Source: Segatella hominis
GTDB lineage: Bacteria; Bacteroidota; Bacteroidia; Bacteroidales; Bacteroidaceae
NCBI RefSeq assembly: GCF_004535825.1
Contig: NZ_SGVY01000013.1
Coordinates: 20,436 to 84,435, forward strand
Length of the DNA stretch: 64,000 nucleotides
Direction: 5' to 3'
In this document: positions 1-7,695 of the stretch, piece by piece
Position numbering within the stretch: the first letter of the stretch is position 1
Layout of the letters: the number at the start of each line of letters is the position of its first letter
Made by a program: the position numbers and the translations under genes
Notes under the pieces: generated by a model
What the model was told of the DNA's origin: nothing
The model's database searches: none
Seen by the model: only the letters and a program-made list of their open reading frames with translations

Positions 1-1482
1 GTTGCGCAACTCGCAGAGATCCTTGCTTACCTTCACACGCTTGAAGAGGTTTTCAGTCTCTTCATACAACAGGTCGAGACGATCCCAGGCACGCTTCAGG
101 CGCAGGTCACTTCTCACGATTCCCACATAGTTGCTCATGCATTCGCCCACTTCCTTGATACTCTGGGTGATGAGCACCTTCTCCTCATTGGTCATGGTAC
201 CCTCATCATTCCATTCAGGCACCTTGTCGTTGAAGTCGTATTCATCCACATGCTCAATACTGTGCTTGGCTGCTGTATCTGCATAAACGACGGCCTCGAT
301 GAGTGAGTTGCTCGCCAGTCGGTTGCCGCCATGAAGACCTGTGCAGGAGCATTCGCCTAAAGCATAGAGGCGGTTGATGCTGGAACAACCGTTCAGATCT
401 ACTTTGATACCGCCACACATGTAGTGGGCTGCAGGACGAACAGGAATATAATCCTTCGTAATATCAATGCCGATGCTGAGACACTTTGCATAGATGTTAG
501 GGAAGTGATGCTTGGTCTCCTCCGGATTCTTATGGGTCACATCGAGACAAACATGGTCAAGACCGTGAATCTTCATCTCCTTATCGATGGCACGAGCCAC
601 GATGTCACGAGGGGCAAGGCTCAGGCGCTCATCATATTTCTCCATGAAACTCTCGCCGTTAGGCAAACGGAGAATACCGCCGTAGCCACGCATGGCCTCT
701 GTGATGAGGAACGCAGGATGAGTTTCTCCCGGATGAAAGAGGGCAGTAGGGTGGAACTGTACAAACTCCATATCGGCAACTGTTCCCTTGGCACGATAGA
801 CCATCGCCTCACCATCGCCTGTGGCAATGATTGGGTTGGTTGTGGTCTGATAGACCGCACCGCAACCACCTGTACACATCACAGTCACCTTGCTGAGATA
901 AGTATCTACTTTCTGAGTGTCAGGATTGAGGACGTAGGCTCCGTAGCAGTTGATGTAAGGAGTGCGACGGGTAACGCGTGCGCCCAAGTGGTGTTGGGTG
1001 ATAATCTCCACTGCGAAGTGGTTCTCCTTGATGTCGATGTCTGGATTGTTGCGTACGGCTTCCATCAGTCCTCTCTGGATTTCAGCACCCGTATCGTCGG
1101 CGTGATGGAGGATGCGGAACTCGCTGTGTCCGCCCTCACGGTGAAGGTCGAACTTGCCGTCCTGCTGCTTGTCGAAGTTGACTCCCCATTCCACCAGTTC
1201 CTTGATCTGTTCTGGTGCCTTGGTAACAACCTGTTTAACTGCTTTGTAGTCACTGATGTAGTCACCAGCAATCATTGTATCCTGGATGTGCTTGTCGAAG
1301 TTATCCACCTCCAGGTTGGTAACTGATGCGACACCACCTTGTGCAAATGAAGTGTTGGCCTCGTCGAGAGAGGTCTTGCAGATCATGCACACTTTACCTT
1401 TTTTCGCTCTGGCTACTTTCAGGGCGTAACTCATACCGGCAACTCCTGCACCGATAATCAGAAAATCATACTTATAAACCAT
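1..1482 (-). CDS. nadB: L-aspartate oxidase (NadB), C-terminus outside window
   Basis: FAD-dependent enzyme that oxidises L-aspartate to iminoaspartate, the first step of de novo NAD synthesis in the cytoplasm. Reading the minus strand from the ATG at 1482 gives MVYKYDFLIIGAGVAGMSYA, a Rossmann dinucleotide-binding start (GAGVAG at residues 11-16), followed by the family-typical SFAQGGVASVT. The frame stays open for 494 codons to the window edge; the family is usually 520-540 residues, so only a short C-terminal tail is missing. No NadA or NadC gene is visible beside it in this window. It is divergent from the next gene, with about 260 bp between them. Confidence 0.9.
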   Translation of the reverse strand, partial: MVYKYDFLIIGAGVAGMSYALKVARAKKGKVCMICKTSLDEANTSFAQGGVASVTNLEVDNFDKHIQDTMIAGDYISDYKAVKQVVTKAPEQIKELVEWGVNFDKQQDGKFDLHREGGHSEFRILHHADDTGAEIQRGLMEAVRNNPDIDIKENHFAVEIITQHHLGARVTRRTPYINCYGAYVLNPDTQKVDTYLSKVTVMCTGGCGAVYQTTTNPIIATGDGEAMVYRAKGTVADMEFVQFHPTALFHPGETHPAFLITEAMRGYGGILRLPNGESFMEKYDERLSLAPRDIVARAIDKEMKIHGLDHVCLDVTHKNPEETKHHFPNIYAKCLSIGIDITKDYIPVRPAAHYMCGGIKVDLNGCSSINRLYALGECSCTGLHGGNRLASNSLIEAVVYADTAAKHSIEHVDEYDFNDKVPEWNDEGTMTNEEKVLITQSIKEVGECMSNYVGIVRSDLRLKRAWDRLDLLYEETENLFKRVKVSKDLCELRN

Positions 1483-1657
1483 TTGAGTTTATTTTATCAA
1501 TTTATCTCTTATTCCTATGGAATAGAGTCTTCATTTTTATTTCATTTTGCGTTGGTTTTACCCTGTACTTCCCTTAAGATTGTAAGGGATGAAACCTTAA
1601 TTCGTTGCAAAAGTAATAATTTATCTTTAAAATGAGTAATAAGAGACGGATTTTTTG

Positions 1658-1665
1658 TAATTTTG
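1658..1665 (+). promoter_or_regulatory. Bacteroidetes -7 box (TAATTTTG)
   Basis: TAATTTTG fits the Bacteroidetes sigma-ABfr -7 consensus TAnnTTTG and lies 80 bp upstream of the ATG at 1745, in an A/T-rich gap between divergent genes. A clear TTTG -33 box is not obvious. It would drive the operon of the PH-like protein, carboxypeptidase and channel. Confidence 0.5.
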
Positions 1666-1744
1666 CAGTGTTTTTTGTAAATCTAAACCCTTGTGAGGTG
1701 CTAATTGGTGGCTTCGGGGTGACTTAACATATATATAATAAGGT

Positions 1745-2164
1745 ATGACAGACAGAACTTTTCATAAGCGTTTTTCGGTTCCTGCCAAATGTGGCGTGGC
1801 GGTATTTGCGCTTCTCACCGGTTATTTCTTCTGGGTGAAGGTGGCTATCATCGGCATCCTGCTTGCCATCGTCATTGTGGGCATGATCGAGCGCATTCTG
1901 AATACAACTTATACTTTCCGAAGGGTGCAACCTATCGACCGGGATGAGGAAATGGATTTCATCGTCATCAATGAGGGGCGATTCTCCCGAAACCAGACCA
2001 TTCCAGTGTGCGATATTGTCAGCGTGGAGCCTATGAAGATGTGTTGGGGACTCGACCATGCTCTCGTCATTCAGGTGGGAGCTAACAAACTGGTCAGCCT
2101 GCAGCCTGATAATGAGGAAAGTTTTATCAGGGAAATCGAGAAAAGAATAAAAAATGAGAAATGA
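1745..2164 (+). CDS. small membrane protein, PH-like domain
   Basis: 139 residues. Two hydrophobic stretches near the N-terminus (about residues 15-48) form a membrane hairpin, followed by a soluble C-terminal half whose strand pattern (TYTFRRVQPIDRDEEMDFIV, then KLVSLQPDNEESFIREIEKR) resembles bacterial PH-like domains of small membrane proteins. No catalytic residues are seen. It overlaps the downstream carboxypeptidase frame slightly if that gene starts at 2154, so they are probably co-transcribed. Function unknown. Confidence 0.6.
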   Translation: MTDRTFHKRFSVPAKCGVAVFALLTGYFFWVKVAIIGILLAIVIVGMIERILNTTYTFRRVQPIDRDEEMDFIVINEGRFSRNQTIPVCDIVSVEPMKMCWGLDHALVIQVGANKLVSLQPDNEESFIREIEKRIKNEK

Positions 2165-2174
2165 AAAATTAGAA

Positions 2175-3503
2175 ATGAATAAGATGATAAAATATGTGAT
2201 GAGTCTTTTGATGGTGATGACGCTCTGTCTCCCCAATATGCAGGCTCAAATTGTAAAAAATCAGGAGAATCAGGACGTTCTGGTAAATGATGCGAATCCT
2301 GAGCATGATGAGGAGGTAGTGGAGGATAGTGAAGATTCTGCTGTGGCAGACTCTGCGATGGTGGAGACAATTGCTGCTGATACTTTGCGATTGCCTTGGA
2401 CGGAAACCGTGAAGGTGGGACTTGACAAACTCCTCAAGAGCAAAATGTTTGAAACTTCTCAGGTGGGTATCATGGTTTGGGACCTGGAGACTGATTCCTG
2501 CATCTACCGCTTCCGTGAGCGCCAACTGATGCGTCCTGCCAGCACCATGAAACTCGTGACGGCGATTACGGCACTCGATAAGTTGGGTGGTTCTTACCAG
2601 TTTAAAACGACCCTGAAATATACGGGCACGATTGATAATGGGGTACTCAAGGGCGATGTGTATTGCATCGGTGGTATGGACCCTCGTTTTAATAATGATG
2701 ATATGACCGCCTTTGTCACCAGTCTCAAAGATATGGGCGTGGATAGTATTCAGGGCAGCATCTATGCCGACCGCTCGATGAAGGACGAAGACCTGTTGGG
2801 CGAAGGTTGGTGCTGGGATGATGATAATCCCGTGCTATCCCCATTGGTTTTCGGACGCAAGGATATTTTCATGGAAAGATTTCTCGCCAAGCTGAAGGAC
2901 GCTGGTATCTTCTATGCCGGTTCCGGAACTTCCGTGAAGCGCTGTCCGGCAAGTGCTTTCACCATCTGTACCCGTTTCCATACCATGGATCAGATTTTGC
3001 ATAAGATGATGAAAGACAGTGATAATCTCTATGCCGAAAGCATGTATTATCAGATAGCATCTTCTACTGGCAACCGTCCGGCAAGTGCCAAGAGTGCCAG
3101 AAATGTGCAGCGCCAGCTGGTTAGAAAGATTGGACTTGATCCTGCCCGATATAAGTTTGCGGATGGCTCCGGTCTTTCTCTCTACAACTATGTTTCTGCC
3201 GAACTGGAGGTCAAGCTCCTTCGCTATGCTTACCAGGACGAGAACATCCTGCCGCATCTCAAACAGTCCTTGCCAATTGCTGGTGTGGATGGTACTTTGA
3301 AGAGGAGAATGCGCTCCGGTTTTGCTCATGGCAATGTGAAGGCTAAAACGGGCACGGTGACAGGTGTTATTGGTCTTGCCGGTTACTGCAAGGCGGCAAA
3401 TGGCCACGATCTTTGCTTCTCGATTCTCAATAATGGTATTATGCATAGCAATAATGCACGCTCTTTTGCAGACAAGGTGTGTGAGTTGCTTTGCCAACCG
3501 TAA
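2175..3503 (+). CDS. dacB: D-alanyl-D-alanine carboxypeptidase / endopeptidase (PBP4, S13 family)
   Basis: Periplasmic penicillin-binding protein that trims peptidoglycan stem peptides or cleaves cross-links. Counting from the ATG at 2175, the three penicillin-binding motifs are in order: S123-T-M-K126 (SxxK, active-site Ser), S282-D-N (SxN) and K391-T-G. I chose 2175 because it yields a normal signal peptide (MNKMIKYVMSLLMVMTLCLP, then MQAQ); an in-frame ATG at 2154 would add seven hydrophilic residues. An acidic linker (about residues 30-65) separates the signal from the catalytic domain. The length of about 442 is typical of S13 enzymes. Confidence 0.85.
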   Translation: MNKMIKYVMSLLMVMTLCLPNMQAQIVKNQENQDVLVNDANPEHDEEVVEDSEDSAVADSAMVETIAADTLRLPWTETVKVGLDKLLKSKMFETSQVGIMVWDLETDSCIYRFRERQLMRPASTMKLVTAITALDKLGGSYQFKTTLKYTGTIDNGVLKGDVYCIGGMDPRFNNDDMTAFVTSLKDMGVDSIQGSIYADRSMKDEDLLGEGWCWDDDNPVLSPLVFGRKDIFMERFLAKLKDAGIFYAGSGTSVKRCPASAFTICTRFHTMDQILHKMMKDSDNLYAESMYYQIASSTGNRPASAKSARNVQRQLVRKIGLDPARYKFADGSGLSLYNYVSAELEVKLLRYAYQDENILPHLKQSLPIAGVDGTLKRRMRSGFAHGNVKAKTGTVTGVIGLAGYCKAANGHDLCFSILNNGIMHSNNARSFADKVCELLCQP

Positions 3504-3514
3504 AGACTTGATAT

Positions 3515-4768
3515 ATGGAAGAAATACGTAAATTTGTGGATGAAATGATGGTGTGGGCTGGTGTTTCGGGCGATTCCGTACCCGTTCTCCGCCATTTGTT
3601 GCTTACAGTTACCGCTATTCTGCTGGCAATTATAAGCGATTTCCTTTGCCGTAAGATTCTCGTGCCGCTTATCTCCAAGATTACGGAGAAGACGGAGGCT
3701 TCCTGGGATGATGTGCTTTTCAATAAGAAGGTACTCAACTCGGCTTGCCATATTGTGCCGGCTGTCGTCATCTGGTCGCTCATGCCACTCATCTATCTGG
3801 AATATCCGATTTTCAAGGAAATCCTCGAAAGAGCTACGGGCATCTATATCGTGGTGATGTCTGTGAGAACCGTCCTGGTTTTCATCGGGTCTTTCAAAGG
3901 ACTGGAAGATGCCAAGGATCGCCGGTCCTCTGCTCAACAGTATTTTCATACTTTCTGTGGCGTGCTCAGGGTTCTCATGCTCTTTGTAGCAGGTGTCGTG
4001 GTGGTGGCCATCCTGTTGGGCAAGAGTCCGCTTACCTTGTTTGCTGGATTGGGTGCCACTTCTGCAGTCCTCATGCTGGTTTTCAAGGATACGATTACGG
4101 GTTTGGCTTCTGGTGTCCGTCTTACGAGCAACGATATGCTCCATAAGGGCGACTGGATTACGGTGAAGTCGGTGGATGCCAACGGTATCGTGGAGGAAAT
4201 GTCGCTCACTACTGTCAAGGTGCGTAACTTCGATAATACCATCGTCACCATTTCTCCTACCACCTTGGTGAATGGTTCTTTCCAAAACTGGATTGGTATG
4301 CAGAATAGTGGGGGACGACGGGTGAAACGCCTGGTTTACTTCGATTTCCGCAGCATCCGACTGGTAGATGACTTGCTGAAACAGAAGTTGATTTCTAAGC
4401 ATTTTGCAACTGAAGATTCCTTCAAACTGAAAGAATCTCTCCAGAAGGCTTTGGAGAAAGACAGACAGGAAGGCAAGGATATAGAAGACCTGAAGAATCC
4501 GGCAGCTCTTGCCCCAACCAATCTGCAACTCTACCGTAAGTTTATGGAGAAATATCTGCGCCAGCGTCCGGAAATCAATACGGAACTCACACTGATGGTG
4601 CGCCATTTGGAAGCCACGCAGTGCGGACTCCCGATTGAGTTTTATTTCTTCATCAAGGATAAGGTTTGGGTCAATTATGAGCATATTCTTGCTGACATCA
4701 TGGAGCATGCCTATGCGCTTGCCAATGAGTTCGAACTGAAGATTTATGAGCAATATCCGGAACAGTAA
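3515..4768 (+). CDS. mechanosensitive ion channel, MscS family (YbdG-like)
   Basis: Inner-membrane channel that opens under membrane tension. The 417-residue length, several N-terminal transmembrane helices, a pore-lining Gly/Ala-rich helix (LFAGLGATSAVLMLVFKDTI) and the beta-domain motif VEEMSLTTVKVRNFDNTIV match the YbdG/MscM subfamily (about 415 residues in E. coli) better than the shorter MscS. It starts 11 bp after the carboxypeptidase stop, which suggests one transcript with that envelope gene. Confidence 0.8.
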   Translation: MEEIRKFVDEMMVWAGVSGDSVPVLRHLLLTVTAILLAIISDFLCRKILVPLISKITEKTEASWDDVLFNKKVLNSACHIVPAVVIWSLMPLIYLEYPIFKEILERATGIYIVVMSVRTVLVFIGSFKGLEDAKDRRSSAQQYFHTFCGVLRVLMLFVAGVVVVAILLGKSPLTLFAGLGATSAVLMLVFKDTITGLASGVRLTSNDMLHKGDWITVKSVDANGIVEEMSLTTVKVRNFDNTIVTISPTTLVNGSFQNWIGMQNSGGRRVKRLVYFDFRSIRLVDDLLKQKLISKHFATEDSFKLKESLQKALEKDRQEGKDIEDLKNPAALAPTNLQLYRKFMEKYLRQRPEINTELTLMVRHLEATQCGLPIEFYFFIKDKVWVNYEHILADIMEHAYALANEFELKIYEQYPEQ

Positions 4769-4770
4769 TG

Positions 4771-4820
4771 TTTTAAAGGTAAAAAAGTAAAAAGGTAAAA
4801 AAGTAAAAAGGTAAAAAGGC
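4771..4820 (+). repeat. tandem AAAGGTAAAAA array
   Basis: Between the channel stop and the mutY ATG the sequence repeats ttaaaggtaaaaaagtaaa and near-copies. Related arrays follow other stop codons at about 10634-10665, 10786-10806 (inverse orientation) and 52302-52341, so this is a dispersed host intergenic repeat. Function unknown; it sits directly in front of start codons here and at groEL, where A-rich DNA may help translation. Confidence 0.6.
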
Positions 4821-4824
4821 AGGG

Positions 4825-5991
4825 ATGGAATTTGCTAATACTATAATTTCTTGGTTTCGTGAAAACGGCAGGGCGTTGCCTTGGCGAGAGACTCGTGATC
4901 CTTATGCCATCTGGCTGAGTGAGATTATCCTGCAGCAAACCCGCATTGCCCAGGGGTGGGAGTATTGGGAGCGGTTTATGGCTCAATATCCCACTGTGCA
5001 GGATTTGGCGGCTGCCCATGAGGATGAAGTCCTGAAACTTTGGCAGGGATTGGGTTATTATTCCCGTGCCCGGAATCTCCATACGGCAGCTAAGCAGATT
5101 GTGGCACTCGGTCATTTTCCTGATACGCTTGAAGGCATCAAACAACTGAAGGGTGTGGGAGATTATACGGCAGCTGCTATCGGTTCCTTTGCTTTCGATA
5201 TTCCGGCTGCTGTGGTGGACGGTAATGTCTATCGTGTCCTTGCCCGGTATTTTGGCATTGATACTCCCATCAATTCCACGCAGGGAAAAAAGGAGTTTGC
5301 AGCCTTGGCGCAGTCTCTGTTGCCTTCATCAAAGGCTTCCGATTCTCTCTCGTCTTTCTCTCCGGCTTCCGATTTTCAATCGTCTTTATCTCTGGTTGCA
5401 GCCTATAATCAGGCGATGATGGATTTTGGTGCAATTCAGTGCACCCCTCAGTCTCCGAAATGTCTGCTCTGCCCACTTGCTGAAACCTGCGAGGCGATGC
5501 GAACCAATCGGGTAGCCGAACTGCCTGTCAAGCAAAAGACCATGAAGGTGAAGACCCGTCATCTTTCCTATATATATATAAGGTGTAAGGGTGAGACTGC
5601 CATTCATCGTAGGGGAGAGGGAGATATTTGGCAAGGATTATGGGAACCTTTCAATGCTTCAGATATCGCTGAAGCCTGTGCCTCTCCTTCTTCCGCACAG
5701 GCATCTCTGTCTTCCACAAAGTTTTCGACTTCTCTCACGAAGTTTTCTTCTTTCAAGAAAGAACTTGCAGCAGACCTTCACTTGTCAAACGTAGATGCCC
5801 TGCAGCTGCTGGCTCAGGATGTGAAGCATGTCTTGACCCATCGCATTCTTTTGGCTGACTTTTACCTGTTGGATACCGATGCCCATCCCCAGCTTCCCGA
5901 TGATTATATCTGGATCAAGGAGGAGGAAATAGAAGACTATGGTATTCCAAGACTGATAGAACTCCTGCTTGAAAAGATTTCTTGCAAATAA
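4825..5991 (+). CDS. mutY: A/G-specific adenine DNA glycosylase (MutY)
   Basis: Base-excision repair enzyme that removes adenine mispaired with 8-oxoguanine. Visible: LSEIILQQT with the catalytic-site Glu, the helix-hairpin-helix LKGVGDYTAAAIG, the catalytic Asp in VVDGNVYRV, and the iron-sulfur cluster loop C-x6-C-x2-C-x5-C (CTPQSPKCLLCPLAETC). A C-terminal MutT-like 8-oxoG recognition domain follows. Two serine-rich low-complexity inserts are unusual: one just before AYNQAMMDFG, where relatives have only a few residues, and one between about residues 290 and 315. At 388 residues it is somewhat longer than the roughly 350 usual for MutY. Confidence 0.9.
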   Translation: MEFANTIISWFRENGRALPWRETRDPYAIWLSEIILQQTRIAQGWEYWERFMAQYPTVQDLAAAHEDEVLKLWQGLGYYSRARNLHTAAKQIVALGHFPDTLEGIKQLKGVGDYTAAAIGSFAFDIPAAVVDGNVYRVLARYFGIDTPINSTQGKKEFAALAQSLLPSSKASDSLSSFSPASDFQSSLSLVAAYNQAMMDFGAIQCTPQSPKCLLCPLAETCEAMRTNRVAELPVKQKTMKVKTRHLSYIYIRCKGETAIHRRGEGDIWQGLWEPFNASDIAEACASPSSAQASLSSTKFSTSLTKFSSFKKELAADLHLSNVDALQLLAQDVKHVLTHRILLADFYLLDTDAHPQLPDDYIWIKEEEIEDYGIPRLIELLLEKISCK

Positions 5992-6232
5992 TATACCACA
6001 TATTCCACAGATTTTTCTTCGTGGTGTTTTTTGTCCCACAGATTTCACAGATTAACACAGATCTTTGTGAGATAAAAAATCTGCGTCATCAGCGAAATCT
6101 GCGTGAGAAAAAAACTCCGATGAATAAAAAAAACTATGTAAATCCGTGGGACTTTTAGATCGTATAGGCTGTTCCAATCAAAGTTTACACATAAAATATG
6201 TTAAAAAGAATAGAGAATCAAAATAAAATCCT
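5992..6232. repeat. intergenic CACAGATT-type repeat region
   Basis: Noncoding gap with several copies of a dispersed motif: tcccacagatttcacagat, ttaacacagatctttgtg and the partly inverted aaatctgcgtcatcagcg / aaatctgcgtgag. Similar cacggattt repeats occur at about 58895-58945. These look like host interspersed repeats; no gene is seen. Confidence 0.45.
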
Positions 6233-6341
6233 TATATTTGTAGCTATAATAAGAACGTTTAGTGCCTATTGGTCATCCTCGCACTATAATTACTAACTAA
6301 CTTGCTCTTGGGGATGGGGCGAGTATAATGCTTAAGATCCT
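6233..6341 (+). promoter_or_regulatory. promoter and about 100-nt leader of the lipoprotein gene
   Basis: TATATTTG at 6233-6240 fits TAnnTTTG. The leader that follows is long and can pair (CTCGC near 6280 with GCGAG near 6320), so it may be structured. No known riboswitch is recognised. Confidence 0.45.
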
Positions 6342-7637
6342 ATGAAGAATAAAAGTATTTTAGTTTCATTACTTTCCATGGCTATGATGTTTTTCGCTGC
6401 GTGTGGAGATAGTTCTAATGATCCGTCAAATCCTGATAACCCTGGTGGTGGCAATGCAGGTGGCGGTACAGAAACCATCGTTACTGCTGCTCAGGCTAAA
6501 CAGAGTTTGAACAATACCTCTCAGGAATTGCTGTCTAAAATCAGCGCCAATGAGTTTGAGGAATACAAACAGATGTTGGATGTAGATGTCAGCGATAAGG
6601 CAGGCGTTATCCAAGACTGGTTTGAGGCTTGTGTCGAAGCTTGCGAGATTAAAGCCAACCCCGATAATCATCTTTGGAATGCCGCTAATTTCGTGGGCGA
6701 GTTTGAACTCCAGCAGGGTACTTGGGTACAGACCAAGAAAGGTGGCGACCATCTCAGCTTCATCTATCATGATGCTCAGCAGAAGAAATGTGTCATTACG
6801 CTGAAGGCAAGTGCTGAGGCTACAGAGATTCATCACTCTGTTTTTGATGATGAAGATTGGGAATGGACTGGTAGTCAGGAAATCGTAACAAGGTATGAAA
6901 ACCGCTTCATGCTCCCTAAGCAGATTGATATTACTGCTACTCGTGAGGGCAAAAATATGGGTACAGTTTCTGTTACTTCTCAGGTGAAGACCGGTAAGGA
7001 AGTGGATTTGTCTAAGGATGAAGTGGATGTAACTTCTGTCGTTACCATCGGTGCTTTCAAGGCGGAAGTGAAGAAGGCTGTTTATAAGGCTGGCAAGACT
7101 GCTGAGGCTAAGGTTGTATTCAGCAAGAATGGTGAGGAACTCATCACGCTGGAAGGCAACGGCAATGGTAATATTACTCCAAGCGGTGAGAAATCTGAAT
7201 TCGGTCAGATCAATATCACCATGAATATCTTGGGCAAGGCGAAGATTGTCTGCAAGATCCTGGATGGTACCTTGTTCTATAATAATTTGGATAAGGCTGA
7301 TAGCAATTATAATAATGAGAGCACATTTAAGCTGTTTATAGAGAATGCTAACAAGCAGATGGATGCAAAGCTCTATCTGGATGGTGCTTCTTCTCCTGCT
7401 GCTAAAATCTATCTGGCTCCATACTTGGATGAGGAGTATGGTACCTATAAGTACTGGGATTATGAATACTGGTTGGAGTTCACCGATGGTTCTAAGTATT
7501 CTTATGAGGATTACTTTGATGAGCAGAATTTCAAGACAGTTTCAGACAAGATCCAGAGCCTCATCGATGATTTCAAGAATTTGTTCGACTTCGATGAAGT
7601 AGATGATGAAGTTCATCCCGTCATTCCCAAAAAGTAA
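6342..7637 (+). CDS. secreted lipoprotein of unknown function
   Basis: 431 residues. The N-terminus is a lipoprotein signal (hydrophobic core, then FFAAC with the lipidated Cys about residue 21) followed by a Ser/Asn/Gly-rich flexible linker with GGGNAGGGTE, as in Bacteroidetes surface lipoproteins. The rest is a repetitive beta-rich soluble domain with many charged residues. No enzymatic motif is visible. It lies upstream of a TonB-type receptor in the same orientation, so it may belong to the same surface assembly. Confidence 0.6.
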   Translation: MKNKSILVSLLSMAMMFFAACGDSSNDPSNPDNPGGGNAGGGTETIVTAAQAKQSLNNTSQELLSKISANEFEEYKQMLDVDVSDKAGVIQDWFEACVEACEIKANPDNHLWNAANFVGEFELQQGTWVQTKKGGDHLSFIYHDAQQKKCVITLKASAEATEIHHSVFDDEDWEWTGSQEIVTRYENRFMLPKQIDITATREGKNMGTVSVTSQVKTGKEVDLSKDEVDVTSVVTIGAFKAEVKKAVYKAGKTAEAKVVFSKNGEELITLEGNGNGNITPSGEKSEFGQINITMNILGKAKIVCKILDGTLFYNNLDKADSNYNNESTFKLFIENANKQMDAKLYLDGASSPAAKIYLAPYLDEEYGTYKYWDYEYWLEFTDGSKYSYEDYFDEQNFKTVSDKIQSLIDDFKNLFDFDEVDDEVHPVIPKK

Positions 7638-7695
7638 TTCCTGTATAAATACAGGCAAATCATCATTGTTTTAGATAAACAATCAAAGACAAATA

